A stretch of 53,986 nt of DNA from Gemmatimonadota bacterium. Lineage in GTDB: Bacteria; Gemmatimonadota; Gemmatimonadetes; Longimicrobiales; Gaopeijiaceae. A program made the translations under genes and the position numbers. The stretch's first letter is position 1. Each line of letters begins with the position of its first letter. Under the pieces are notes generated by a model. That model was not told where the DNA came from and made no database searches. It saw nothing but the letters and a program-made list of their open reading frames with translations. Of the stretch, positions 13,155 through 22,005 are shown in pieces. The stretch lies in contig JAPPNO010000129.1 of the NCBI GenBank assembly GCA_028873845.1, forward strand, positions 67,808 through 121,793, given 5' to 3'.

Positions 13155-14470
13155 CTCCCCGCCGGCTCCCGCAACGCGTCAGGATCCAGGGGCAATGCGG
13201 CCGTGAGCACCTCCGCACCCTCCGGCGTCACCAGCACGTCGTCCTCGAGCCGGATTCCGGTTCCCTCCAGGCGCGGCCTTCCCGGACTGCTCCCCGGCGG
13301 GAAATAGAGGCCCGGCTCCACCGTGAACACCATGCCGGGCTCCAGCTTGGCCGGGCCGCCACGGTCGTGGTACGGCCCGGCGTCGTGCGTGTCGAGCCCC
13401 AGCCAGTGCGAGGTGCGATGGGGGAAGAAGCGGCGGTGGGACCGCTCGTCCAGCACCTCGTCCACCGTGCCCTCCAGGATGCCCGCGGCCACGAGCCCCT
13501 CCGCCATCCTCCGCGCGGCGGCCCCGTGAACCCCCTCCAGCGTGCCGCCCGGGACGCTGGCCGCCACCGCCGCGCGGTGCGCGTCCAGCACCACCTCGTA
13601 GACCTCGCGCCGCACCCCCGCCAACCGCCCCGACGCGGGGACGGTCCGGGTGATGTCGGCCGCATAGAAGTCGAATTCGGCCCCCGCATCGACGAGGACG
13701 AGATCATCCGCGCAAATCCGGGCGCTGTTGGCCGAGTAGTGCAGCGTGCAGGCGTTCACGCCCGCGGCCACGATCGTCGCAAAGGCCGGGCCGTTCGCCC
13801 CCCGGCTGCGAAAGCCCGCCTCGAGCGCGGCCTCCACCTCCCACTCCCCCATCCCCTCCCGCACGCTCCCCAGCACCGCCCGGAACGCGGCCACCGAAAT
13901 GCGGGCGGCCTCGCGCATCCGCGCGATCTCGGCCGGGCACTTGCGGCGGCGCATCGAGTCGAGGACCTCCCCCGGATCCACAACCGCACACGGACCCACC
14001 CCGTGTCTGGCCCTCTCTCTCCGCCCGTTGCGCAGGGTGTCCCGCACCACCCGGTCGCACGCTTCGCACGCGCCGAGCCTGTAGTGGATCCCTTCACCGC
14101 CCGCCAGCAACCCGGGAGCCTTTTCGCTGAAGTCGCGCCGGCCGAGGACCTTGTCGGCACCGAAAACCGCCCGTACCTCCTCCGGGTCGCGGCGCGGCCC
14201 CGTCCACAGTTCCCTTTCGGGGTTCCTTTCCGGCACGAACAACACGAACCGGTCCTCGTCCGCAAAGCCCCGCAGGAGCGCGATGCACTCCGGCGCGTCC
14301 CACCCGGTGAGGTACAGCAGCTCCGAATCGGGGCGGTAGCGGTACTCGGAGTCGCCGTTCCTGAAGCGCACCGGCGCCGCCGGCAGGAGCATGGAGGTGT
14401 TCCCCAACCGAGCGAGCGCCCGGTCGCGCCGGTCACCGTACGGGATCGGCGGAAACGGGTGGCCCCTCAC
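13151..14470 (-). CDS. pepP: Xaa-Pro aminopeptidase (aminopeptidase P, M24)
   Basis: 439 residues, close to E. coli PepP in length. It removes N-terminal residues preceding proline. The N-terminal domain has the family sequence RYRPDSELLYLTGWDAPE. The catalytic pita-bread domain shows the metal ligands in order: Asp in LVDAGAEFDFYAADITRT (near 258 and 269), His in SHWLGLDTHDAG (near 355), Glu in VEPGLYF (near 386) and Glu in GIRLEDDV (near 405). The GTG at 14470 overlaps the stop of the S9 peptidase by 4 nt (GTGA). The frame stays open far upstream, but only because it reads antiphase through that peptidase. No signal peptide is seen, so it is probably cytoplasmic and finishes peptides generated outside. 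Confidence 0.93.
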   Translation of the reverse strand: MRGHPFPPIPYGDRRDRALARLGNTSMLLPAAPVRFRNGDSEYRYRPDSELLYLTGWDAPECIALLRGFADEDRFVLFVPERNPERELWTGPRRDPEEVRAVFGADKVLGRRDFSEKAPGLLAGGEGIHYRLGACEACDRVVRDTLRNGRRERARHGVGPCAVVDPGEVLDSMRRRKCPAEIARMREAARISVAAFRAVLGSVREGMGEWEVEAALEAGFRSRGANGPAFATIVAAGVNACTLHYSANSARICADDLVLVDAGAEFDFYAADITRTVPASGRLAGVRREVYEVVLDAHRAAVAASVPGGTLEGVHGAAARRMAEGLVAAGILEGTVDEVLDERSHRRFFPHRTSHWLGLDTHDAGPYHDRGGPAKLEPGMVFTVEPGLYFPPGSSPGRPRLEGTGIRLEDDVLVTPEGAEVLTAALPLDPDALREPAGR

Positions 14471-16728
14471 CCGCGGCCGGAACCCGTCGCGGCGCGGCTC
14501 CGGGGCGGGTTGTCGATCAGGAAGTGCACGAACCAGCTGCGGATGCGTTCCAGGCGATCCACGAGCAGCCAGGGCTCGCCGGTCCGCGACAGTCCGTGCG
14601 ACGAGCGGGGATAGCGCACCATCTCCACCGGGACGCCCCGCTTCTTCAGCGACATGAACCACTGTTCGGCGTCCCCGATCGGCGTCCGGTAGTCGTTCTC
14701 GCTGTGAATGATCAGCGTGGGTGCCGTGACGTTCTCGACGTACGATATGGGCGAGAGGCGGCGGTACAGGTCGCGCTGCTCCCACGGAGGACCATGGAAC
14801 TCGTACTCGGTCAGGCGCTGCGCGTCCGAGGTGCCCCACCAGCTCTCCCAGTTGGTGATCGAGCGCGAGGTCACCGCCGCGCGGAAGCGGTCGGTCGTCG
14901 CGGTGAGCCAGTTGGTCATGAAGCCGCCGTAGCTGCCTCCCGAGACGCCCAGGCGGTTCGCGTCTATCTCGGGGTACGCCGCCAGCGCCGCCTCGACGCC
15001 GCCCAGGTAGTCCTCCCGGTCCACGATACCCCACTCCCCGCGGGTCGCGTACTGGAAGTCGTGCCCGTATCCGGAGGAGCCCCGGGGATTGGTGTACAGG
15101 ACGAAGAACCCCGCGGCCGAGAGGACATGGAATGTGGGGAAGAAGGTGTTCCCGTACGCGGAGTGCGGTCCGCCGTGGATCTTCAGGATCATCGGATAGG
15201 AGCCGCCGGGACGGAAGCCCGCGGGCTTGACGACCCAGCCCTCCACTTCGGTTCCGTCCTCGGCGTTCCAGGTCAGCCGTTCCGCCGGCATCAGGTTCAC
15301 GCCGGACAGCCACCCGTCGTTGAAGCGGGTGACCTTCTGCTCGCTCGATCCGTCCGCCGGACCGACGTACAGCTCGGCGGGGGTGACGGCGTCGGTACCG
15401 GTGAAGGCCATCACATCCCCCGCGGCGGAAAAGGAGAAGGACGACAGTCTGCGGGCCCCGCTGGTGACCTGCCTTGCGAGACCGTCCAGTGCCGCGCCGC
15501 CGCCCAGTGCCGCGTGGAAGAGGTGGCTGTCGCCGCCGATCCCGGCTGAGAAGTACACGCCCGCGCCGTCGGCGGCCCAGGTGGGCGCCCCGGGTCGCAG
15601 ATGAAAGACCTCGGTGAGGTTGACCGGCAGGCCGCGGAAATGGCCATCGGACCCTATCTCGGCCACGAGCAGGTCGGTCTGGCTGCCGCGCGCGGGGGTG
15701 GACAGAAAGGCGACGTGGCGGCCATCCGGCGACACGGCGGGTGCGCTCTCGGTGCCCGGGTTCGTGGTCAGCCGCCGCACGGTCCCGCCCTGGGCGTCGA
15801 CCGCCCAGATGTCGCCCGTGTTCTCGCTGCCGAGTTCGTCGTCTTCGTCTTCGTCGCCGGTGAAGAAGATCACCTGTCCGTCCCGCGACCAGACCGGGAC
15901 GCCCGCGTTGAACGGCAGCCGGGTGAGCTGCCGCGGGGTGCCTCCGGCCGCGTCCACGACCATGAGCTGCCGCTTGGCCCGGGACAGATAGTGCGGCTGC
16001 AGGGCGAGGCGCCCGTCGCGCTTGTAGCGGGTGGAGGTCACGACCCGGCCATCGAAGCGGGCCGCGTCCAGCGTACGCGTCACCGCGTCGGGAGCGATCC
16101 ACCCCTTGCGGCTCTCGTCCCCGCCGTCGGTCCCGGCATCGTCCGCATCCCCGTCCGGCGTTCCCACGTAGGCGATCAGGGCACCATCGGGGGACCAGAC
16201 CGGGAGGCCCTCGACCCCGTCGATGTGGAATGCCTCGCCTCCCGCACCGTGCACGCGCAGGAACCAGACCGGATTCGGGTCGTCTCCCCGCGTGGACGAA
16301 AATGCGAGCAGCGATCCATCAGGAGACCAGCGGGGGGCGCTCGACTCCTCGTTGGAGCTGGTCACGGGGAAGGGGTCACCCGCGGGGCGGCCGTCCTCCA
16401 GGGGCTGCAGCCACACTTCCCGGTGGCGGCGGTTCTCGGCTTCGACCACCGTCGTGACGGTGAAGGCAACGAAGCTGCCGTCGGGGGCAACGGCCACCTC
16501 TCCAACGTCCACCAGGCGGTAGTACAGGTCCGGAGCATATCCGGGGCTCTGCGCAGCAATCCCGGACGCCGTGAACGGTAGGATCGCGGCCGCCGCGGCG
16601 GCCGTCAGAAGGAGCTGGCGGCAAGCGCCGGCGGTGGCGGTGCGCGGACGGGATCCCCGCACCACCCGAACGGCGATGCACCCGGTCCGGCCGCTTCGCT
16701 CCTCCGACCCAAACTGTAAGGCACACAT
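14467..16728 (-). CDS. Exported S9-family (prolyl oligopeptidase / DPP-type) peptidase
   Basis: 753 residues. A hydrophobic signal (LLLTAAAAAAILPFTASGIAAQ) precedes a TolB-like propeller with 'SPDG' repeats and an acidic loop (DEDEDDELGSEN). A C-terminal alpha/beta hydrolase follows, with catalytic Ser in GVSGGSYGGF (near 597), Asp in SENDYRTPIG (near 680) and His in SSHGLSRTG (near 709). These are the S9 triad in the usual order. The ATG at 16728 lies inside a repeated regulatory motif (16725-16753), so the true start could be a little further in. It is the first gene of an operon with aminopeptidase P and the MTHFR-like gene, which suggests staged degradation of imported peptides. Confidence 0.92.
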   Translation of the reverse strand: MCALQFGSEERSGRTGCIAVRVVRGSRPRTATAGACRQLLLTAAAAAAILPFTASGIAAQSPGYAPDLYYRLVDVGEVAVAPDGSFVAFTVTTVVEAENRRHREVWLQPLEDGRPAGDPFPVTSSNEESSAPRWSPDGSLLAFSSTRGDDPNPVWFLRVHGAGGEAFHIDGVEGLPVWSPDGALIAYVGTPDGDADDAGTDGGDESRKGWIAPDAVTRTLDAARFDGRVVTSTRYKRDGRLALQPHYLSRAKRQLMVVDAAGGTPRQLTRLPFNAGVPVWSRDGQVIFFTGDEDEDDELGSENTGDIWAVDAQGGTVRRLTTNPGTESAPAVSPDGRHVAFLSTPARGSQTDLLVAEIGSDGHFRGLPVNLTEVFHLRPGAPTWAADGAGVYFSAGIGGDSHLFHAALGGGAALDGLARQVTSGARRLSSFSFSAAGDVMAFTGTDAVTPAELYVGPADGSSEQKVTRFNDGWLSGVNLMPAERLTWNAEDGTEVEGWVVKPAGFRPGGSYPMILKIHGGPHSAYGNTFFPTFHVLSAAGFFVLYTNPRGSSGYGHDFQYATRGEWGIVDREDYLGGVEAALAAYPEIDANRLGVSGGSYGGFMTNWLTATTDRFRAAVTSRSITNWESWWGTSDAQRLTEYEFHGPPWEQRDLYRRLSPISYVENVTAPTLIIHSENDYRTPIGDAEQWFMSLKKRGVPVEMVRYPRSSHGLSRTGEPWLLVDRLERIRSWFVHFLIDNPPRSRAATGSGRG

Positions 16729-16753
16729 TACATTATGTCATCTTCAGTATACA
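16725..16753 (-). promoter_or_regulatory. Triple half-site motif at the S9-peptidase start
   Basis: Read on the minus strand: half-site TGTATACT, gap GA, half-site AGATGACA, gap TAA, half-site TGTAATGT. The 8-2-8-3-8 spacing and sequence match motifs near carB (42773-42801) and before the Oar-like receptor (47550-47578). The third half-site covers the proposed ATG. TATACT also resembles a -10 hexamer, so the site may combine promoter and operator. Confidence 0.45.
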
Positions 16754-16870
16754 TTTTTCCGCTCCTCCCGTGGCGGGCCACCAGAATGGTTCCGAGACGC
16801 GAACGCCAACGTAGGCAGACCGCCCATTCGGCTCAAGTCGGCGTCGCTGCCCCCGCCCCCGCGCGTGCCT

Positions 16871-16957
16871 CCGGCCATGCCTGGGGCAATCCCCCTCGTG
16901 TCCGGCCCTTTGAGGTGCCACTGGCGCGCGCCCCGGCCATGCCCTGGGGCAATCCCC
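16871..16957. repeat. Pair of ~24-bp direct repeats with GGGG-CAAT-CCCC core
   Basis: Copy 1 (16871-16894) and copy 2 (16933-16957) differ by one inserted C. Each begins CCGGCCATGCC and ends TGGGGCAATCCCC, whose core is a GGGG/CCCC dyad around CAAT. The copies start 62 bp apart, about six helical turns, in the divergent promoter region. Paired operator sites are one reading; a chance tandem duplication is another. Confidence 0.5.
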
Positions 16958-17015
16958 GGCCCGCCGCCGCTCCGCCCGCTCCCGGTGACAACGCACGCCG
17001 GCATGCCCCACCAAC

Positions 17016-17045
17016 GGACATGCCGATTGTTCGGCGGCGTATTAT
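17016..17045 (+). promoter_or_regulatory. Candidate promoter for the exported protein/TonB receptor operon
   Basis: CGGACA (17016-17021) and TATTAT (17040-17045) are separated by 18 bp. Transcription would begin near 17052, after the upstream ATG at 17047. This supports the GTG at 17095 as the real start of the next gene. Confidence 0.4.
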
Positions 17046-17094
17046 TATGAACCGACTATCAGGGATGATCTCACCCCGCCATGTGGAGGACCCC

Positions 17095-18858
17095 GTGACA
17101 CGCCCCCCGGTTCATCTCATCCGCTCCATCCTTCCTCTGCTGCTGGCAGGGAGCATCCCCGTCCACGCGGACGCCCAATCCGTACGTGGCCGGCTCCTGG
17201 ACCCCGACGGAGAAACCGGCCTGGGCAGCGCCATGATCGTCCTCGAGGACCGCAACGGCAACGAGCTCCAGCGCACCCTGTCGCGCAGCAACGGTCTCTT
17301 TCAGCTCGACGCACCCGTGCCCGGCAGCTATCGGCTGAGAGCCGAGCGGATCGGCTACGCGACCACCTACTCCGACTACCTCGACCTGGCGGCCGGCGAG
17401 ACGATCACGCAGAACCTCGTGGCCGCGGTGGAAGTCACCACCCTACAGGGACTGGTCGCCGTTGGCGAACGCAAGTGCACGGTGCGGCCGGAAGAAGGGT
17501 TGGCCGTCACGCGCGTCTGGGACGAAGCGAGGAAGGCCCTGAGCGCGGCGGCCTGGACCCAGGAACGCGGCTACTACCAGTACGAGATGATGAACATCAC
17601 CCGGCGGCTGGAGCCCGAAAGCCGGAAGATCATCAACGAACAGCGGAGCTATAACCGCGGCTACATGCAGGCCCCCTACGTGTCGCGCCCGGCCGATTCC
17701 GTCGTCCATGGAGGATTTGCCCGCATCAACGCCAGGGAATCGGTGTATTGGGCACCCGATGCCGAGGTCCTGCTGTCGGACGCCTTTCTGGACACCCACT
17801 GCTTCAACCTGAAGACCGACGCCGGGGAGGCCCCCGGGCTGATCGGGCTCACCTTCGAACCGGTTTCGGGCCGGCGCCTTCCCGATATCGGCGGCACGTT
17901 GTGGCTGGACCTGGCGACCTCCCGGCTGGAGCGATTGGACTACACCTACCGGAACCTCGATCTGCCGCGAACGATCCTGACCAGCGGGATCGGGGGCACG
18001 CTGGAGTTCGAGGCGCTGCCCAACGGTACCTGGATCGTGAACAAGTGGAGGATCCACATGCCCAAGGCGGGCATGGGAACCAATGTCCTCTCGGGGGGAG
18101 GCACGGCGATTCTCGAGGAGATCATCGTCCAGGGAGGCGATGTCATCAGGGTACACGGCAACGAGGGCACGGTTCTCGAGTCCGACCTCGGAGGCGGAAT
18201 CGCCGGCGTGGTCCGCGACACCATGAGGGCCGGACTGCCCAATGCCCGCGTGTACGTGGTGGGAACCGGGATCGAGACGTTCACCGACGCCGAGGGGAAG
18301 TTTCAGCTGGCGGGGCTGGACGCGGGCGTCTACTCGGTCACCTTCAGTCATCCCTATCTGGAGCCGTACGCCTACACCCCCGAGCCCTTCGAGGTGGAGG
18401 TGCTCGCCGACACGGATACGCCGGCCCAGGTCAGCTTCACCGCGCCCAGGGCGGCCAGGATCATCCGTGGACTGTGCAGTGACGTGGAGCGCCCCCCGGC
18501 ATTGGTGTCAGGGGGGCAGGAAGTCTCGACCAGCGGCATCCTCGTGGGCCGTGTGACCGATTCCGGTGGCAATCCGGTGCCGAACGCGATGGTCCGCATT
18601 CTGTCGAATCAGTTCGATGTGGGAGGACCCGTGCTGAGAATGGACCGCGGCGGGACCGTCGTGTCGACCAACGAATCGGGGTACTACCGTGCGTGCTGGA
18701 TGCCGGTCGACTCGCCGCTCAACGTGGCGGTGCTGGATCCGGATGAGGGGGATCCGTCGGATATCGATGCGGCCAAGCTCCTTACCGGGGAGCAGGAGGT
18801 CATCCTGAGTCCCGTGGCTCCGCTGGGAAGGATTGATCTGCGGATCAATCCGAGGTGA
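17095..18858 (+). CDS. Exported protein with N- and C-terminal carboxypeptidase-regulatory-like domains
   Basis: 587 residues from a GTG with GGAGG 5 nt upstream; the in-frame ATG at 17047 would precede the likely transcription start. A signal peptide (IRSILPLLLAGSIPVHADAQS) leads to a regulatory-like beta-sandwich (VRGRLLDPDGETGLGSAMI, ending QNLVAAVEVTTLQGL). A central beta-rich region follows (PDIGGTLWLDLATSRLERLDYTYRN; GTLEFEALPNGTWIVNKW), then further regulatory-like domains (GIAGVVRDTMRAGLPNARV; GRVTDSGGNPVPNAMV). No barrel or plug is visible. The TonB receptor follows after 30 nt, so the protein may be its periplasmic or surface partner. Function is otherwise unknown. Confidence 0.85.
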   Translation: MTRPPVHLIRSILPLLLAGSIPVHADAQSVRGRLLDPDGETGLGSAMIVLEDRNGNELQRTLSRSNGLFQLDAPVPGSYRLRAERIGYATTYSDYLDLAAGETITQNLVAAVEVTTLQGLVAVGERKCTVRPEEGLAVTRVWDEARKALSAAAWTQERGYYQYEMMNITRRLEPESRKIINEQRSYNRGYMQAPYVSRPADSVVHGGFARINARESVYWAPDAEVLLSDAFLDTHCFNLKTDAGEAPGLIGLTFEPVSGRRLPDIGGTLWLDLATSRLERLDYTYRNLDLPRTILTSGIGGTLEFEALPNGTWIVNKWRIHMPKAGMGTNVLSGGGTAILEEIIVQGGDVIRVHGNEGTVLESDLGGGIAGVVRDTMRAGLPNARVYVVGTGIETFTDAEGKFQLAGLDAGVYSVTFSHPYLEPYAYTPEPFEVEVLADTDTPAQVSFTAPRAARIIRGLCSDVERPPALVSGGQEVSTSGILVGRVTDSGGNPVPNAMVRILSNQFDVGGPVLRMDRGGTVVSTNESGYYRACWMPVDSPLNVAVLDPDEGDPSDIDAAKLLTGEQEVILSPVAPLGRIDLRINPR

Positions 18859-18888
18859 TCCCCGGCGTATCGGCGTATTGAGAATCCC

Positions 18889-20988
18889 GTGACCGTACGA
18901 ACCCTCACGCTGGCGGGGCTGGCCTGCGCGGCCGTGCCACCGGCGGCCTCCCCCACCCTCGCCCAGACCGCGGAGGGAGACACCATCACCCTCGCGCCTG
19001 TCGTGGTGTCGGTGCTGCGTTCTCCGGTGCGGCTGGACCGCCTCCCCTTCTCGGCCTCCGTGATCGCCGGACCCGACCTCGCGGAGGGCACGGCCGGCCT
19101 GTTCATCGAGGAGGCCCTGCACGCCCTGCCGGGTGTGAGGGTGCAGAACCGCTACAACGCCTCGGTAGGCGAGCGGATCTCGATTCGCGGCTTCGGCGCC
19201 CGTTCCCAGTTCGGCGTCCGCGGCATCAAGATCCTCGTCGACGGGATTCCGGCGACCCTTCCCGACGGCCAGACCACCCTGGATCACCTGGACGTGGGTT
19301 CGCTGGGACGGGTGGAAGCGCTGCGGGGCCCGGCGGCGGCGCTGTACGGGAACGGCGCGGGCGGAGTGATCCTCTTTCGCAGCGCGGCGGCTTTCGAGGG
19401 TGCCTACCGCCAGGATGCGACCGTCGTGGCCGGGTCCGACGGCCTGCTCAGGCTGCAGGCGACGGGGTCCGGGTCGACGGGCGGGATCGGTGTCCGTGCC
19501 AGCGTGGCGCGGAGCGTCTTCGACGGATTCCGGACCAACGACTCCGAAACGGGAGAGGATCCGTACAGCCGGGCGGAGCGGACCACCATCAACGCCGCGC
19601 TGACCTCGCCGGCCGGCGGCGGCATCCTGACGGTCCAGCTGAGCGGTCTCGATCTCGACGCGCTCAACCCGGGTTCCCTTCCGGCCAGCCTGTTCGAGGA
19701 GGGGAGCAACCAGGCGTGGGGCTTCAATGTCGCGCGGAAGACGCGCAAGGACGTCAGGCAGGGTCAGGCGGGGGTGAGCTGGAGGGGGCCGCTCGCCGGG
19801 CTCGATGGGATGATCTCGGCGTACGGCGTGAGCCGGGAGCTGGACAACCCGATTCCGACCCGGGTCATCGACCTGAAGCGCCGCGGCGGGGGCGTGCGCG
19901 CGGCGGTGGGCAGGGAGTGGGGCGCAGGCAGCCGCAGGGGCCGGGTGGACTTCGGGCTGGAGGGAGAGTTTCAGGGTGACGACCGCAGGAACTACGCGAA
20001 TCAGGGGGGTGAAGCGGGGGACCTGCAGGTGGACCAGCAGGAGAACGTGCGGGCCATGGCGGTCTTCGGGCAGCTTCGCCTGCCCCTTGGCACGCGGCTG
20101 GAGGCGATGGGCGCGCTCCGTGTCGACCGTTTCAGCTTCAGCGCCGAGGATCGGCTGGTGGGAGCCGGCAACCCCGACGACTCCGGAGACCGTGGCATGG
20201 GCGGCATCAGCCCGTCCTTCGGAGTGCATCTGGACCTGGGGGATCACGGTGTCTTCGCCTCCGTCGCCCGCTCCTTCGAGACGCCCACCACGACCGAACT
20301 GGCCAACCGGCCCGACCGCGCCGGGGGCTTCAATCCCGGCCTCGAGCCGCAGCGGGGATGGACCCTCGAAGGCGGACTGCGGGGCACGCTGGGCAGTCGC
20401 GCCGCCTATGATGTCACGGTCTTCAATACCGCTCTGACGAACCAGCTGGTGCCCTTCGAGGTCCCGGACGCACCGGGACGGCGGTTCTACCGGAATGCGG
20501 GCAGGTCCCGTGTGCGGGGGTTCGAGTTCGCCACCCGCACCGCGCTCTCGTCCCTGCTGACGGCCCGGGCGGCATACGGGTACGTGGACGCCCGCTTCGA
20601 CGAGTTCGCCGTGGGAGACAACACCTTCGACGGCAACCGCGTTCCCGGTCTGGCTCCGCACCGCCTGGAGGGTGCGTTGCGGATCGGCGGCGGGGTCTGG
20701 TTCGGCGAATTTCGCGTCGAAACCAGGGGCGAGGTACCCGCCAACGACGCCAACGACGCCGCCGCCGCCGGTTTCACCCTCGTGGACCTGCGTTTCGGAG
20801 CGACGGGTGTGCGCGCCGGCGGTCTTCGGCTCTCACCCTTCGCCGCGGTAACCAACCTGACGGATGCGCGCTACGCCTCTTCGGTCGTGGTGAACGCCTT
20901 CGGCGGGCGTTACTTCGAACCCGGGCCCGACCGCGGCGGCTATGTCGGGCTGTCCCTGACCTGGGAATCCACCCCGGAGTCGCCCTGA
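18889..20988 (+). CDS. TonB-dependent outer-membrane receptor
   Basis: 699 residues from a GTG, with a signal peptide ending PTLAQ. A plug domain follows (IEEALHALPGVRVQNRYNASVGERISIRGFGARSQFGVRGIKILVDG split into the usual RGFG and VDG landmarks, LGRVEALRGPAAALYGNGAGGVI), then a long barrel with alternating beta-strand pattern. Size and plug resemble siderophore or small-ligand receptors (FecA/FepA-like), but the ligand cannot be named. No Fur-like box was recognised. It forms an operon with the exported protein at 17095-18858. Its 3' end overlaps the convergent glycosidase gene by 49 bp. The C-terminus does not end in the usual aromatic residue. Confidence 0.93.
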   Translation: MTVRTLTLAGLACAAVPPAASPTLAQTAEGDTITLAPVVVSVLRSPVRLDRLPFSASVIAGPDLAEGTAGLFIEEALHALPGVRVQNRYNASVGERISIRGFGARSQFGVRGIKILVDGIPATLPDGQTTLDHLDVGSLGRVEALRGPAAALYGNGAGGVILFRSAAAFEGAYRQDATVVAGSDGLLRLQATGSGSTGGIGVRASVARSVFDGFRTNDSETGEDPYSRAERTTINAALTSPAGGGILTVQLSGLDLDALNPGSLPASLFEEGSNQAWGFNVARKTRKDVRQGQAGVSWRGPLAGLDGMISAYGVSRELDNPIPTRVIDLKRRGGGVRAAVGREWGAGSRRGRVDFGLEGEFQGDDRRNYANQGGEAGDLQVDQQENVRAMAVFGQLRLPLGTRLEAMGALRVDRFSFSAEDRLVGAGNPDDSGDRGMGGISPSFGVHLDLGDHGVFASVARSFETPTTTELANRPDRAGGFNPGLEPQRGWTLEGGLRGTLGSRAAYDVTVFNTALTNQLVPFEVPDAPGRRFYRNAGRSRVRGFEFATRTALSSLLTARAAYGYVDARFDEFAVGDNTFDGNRVPGLAPHRLEGALRIGGGVWFGEFRVETRGEVPANDANDAAAAGFTLVDLRFGATGVRAGGLRLSPFAAVTNLTDARYASSVVVNAFGGRYFEPGPDRGGYVGLSLTWESTPESP

Positions 20989-21905
20989 CCGTTCCTGCAG
21001 GCGGCCCCGTCCTGCACGAGCCACAGGCTGTTGCCGACCGGGCGCTCTCCCGCCGCGTCCGACGGACTGCTGACCATCCGTCCCCCGACGGTCATGACCG
21101 ACGACCCGCCACCGTCGAGGTTGAGCGCCTCCTCCACGCCGAGGGCCAGGAAGAGTTCCGCCAGCTCCGGCAGCGACATCCCGGCGGAATGGGGCAACTG
21201 GCGCCCGTCAACCACCACCAGCCAGAGAAAGCCGCCCCCGGCATCGAATCCCACGGCCGTGCGCGGATGACGCGCGGCCGCGAAGCTCGGCCGGCCACCC
21301 ACCTCGAGGTCCCCCACGCGCATGCCACCGTCCAGCAGCTCGGGGAATCCCCCCACCACCTGAAGCCCTTCCGTCGCGGAATCGCCGCTGGCGGACAGCG
21401 CATCGGGACCTATTCGCGGAACGCGGCCCCCGTCCCACGCGATGGCGGGCCGGCGCGACGTGCGCCGTGTGCCGGATGTGACCTCCGGCCCCACCGGCGC
21501 CCCTCCCGGGGAGAAGAAGTCGCCGTTGACGCCGGCCAGCGCCACCACCGCCCCGCCCGGTGACATCGCCGTCACGGTCCTGCGCAGGCGGGTCGTTCCG
21601 TCCTCCGCCAGCGCCGGAACCACCACGAGTTCGAGTTCGCACCGGTTCAGATCGGCTCCCACGAGGTGGAGCGCCCACGGACCCCGCGCGGACCAGGCGA
21701 AGTGATACGAGACGCCCTCCGCGACGGCCCCGCTCCGCACGGAGTCGGGCTCCAGCCAGTCGAGCACGCCCGCGGGCAGCGGCGGGTCGGCATCGACGGG
21801 CCGGTCCGGCGCCACGCAGGCGGAAACGGCGAGGGCCGCGATCGCCGCAACATGGAGGCACGAGAGGCACGCCAGGCGAACAGAATCATGCGCCACGGGT
21901 ATCAT
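20940..21905 (-). CDS. Exported phosphodiester glycosidase (NAGPA-domain) family protein
   Basis: 321 residues from the ATG at 21905, which starts a signal sequence (LACLSCLHVAAIAALAVSAC). That sequence ends in a possible lipobox cysteine (LAVSAC), so a lipoprotein is likely. Family landmarks of the NAGPA domain are clear: AGVNGDFFSPGG, RTAVGFDAGGGFLWLVVVDGR, GMSLPELAELFLALGVEEALNLDGGGSS (the conserved DGGGS) and PVGNSLWLV. Family enzymes cleave sugar-phosphodiester linkages; the natural substrate here is unknown. It is divergent from the small barrel-like gene at 22006. Its 3' end overlaps the TonB receptor by 49 bp. Confidence 0.85.
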   Translation of the reverse strand: MIPVAHDSVRLACLSCLHVAAIAALAVSACVAPDRPVDADPPLPAGVLDWLEPDSVRSGAVAEGVSYHFAWSARGPWALHLVGADLNRCELELVVVPALAEDGTTRLRRTVTAMSPGGAVVALAGVNGDFFSPGGAPVGPEVTSGTRRTSRRPAIAWDGGRVPRIGPDALSASGDSATEGLQVVGGFPELLDGGMRVGDLEVGGRPSFAAARHPRTAVGFDAGGGFLWLVVVDGRQLPHSAGMSLPELAELFLALGVEEALNLDGGGSSVMTVGGRMVSSPSDAAGERPVGNSLWLVQDGAACRNGQGDSGVDSQVRDSPT

Positions 21906-21968
21906 CGGATGGTTCCGCCCTGTTGTTCCGAATGCGGAGCATCGGGCCGGTTTCCGGATTCGTCCACC

Positions 21969-21997
21969 TGGAAACCGCCCCGTCGATCCAGTATACT
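21969..21997 (+). promoter_or_regulatory. Candidate promoter giving a near-leaderless transcript
   Basis: TGGAAA (21969-21974) and TATACT (21992-21997) are spaced by 17 bp. Transcription would start near 22004, two bases before the ATG at 22006. No Shine-Dalgarno sequence lies before that ATG, consistent with leaderless translation. Confidence 0.45.
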
Positions 21998-22005
21998 CCC
22001 GCGCC

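Larger units (their letters stand above)
16729..17094. other. Divergent promoter region between S9 peptidase and exported protein
   Basis: 366 bases without a convincing gene. The stretch contains the minus-strand motif at 16725-16753, two copies of a 24-25 bp direct repeat (16871-16894 and 16933-16957) and a plausible plus-strand promoter at 17016-17045. The frame downstream stays open from 16735 but lacks a ribosome site or signal peptide until 17095. Confidence 0.5.

Noticed and set aside
13151-16102. 983-codon minus-strand frame as one fusion protein
   Set aside because: Only the last 439 codons resemble aminopeptidase P. The rest reads antiphase through the S9 peptidase, and a GTG with a 4-nt overlap gives the natural start.
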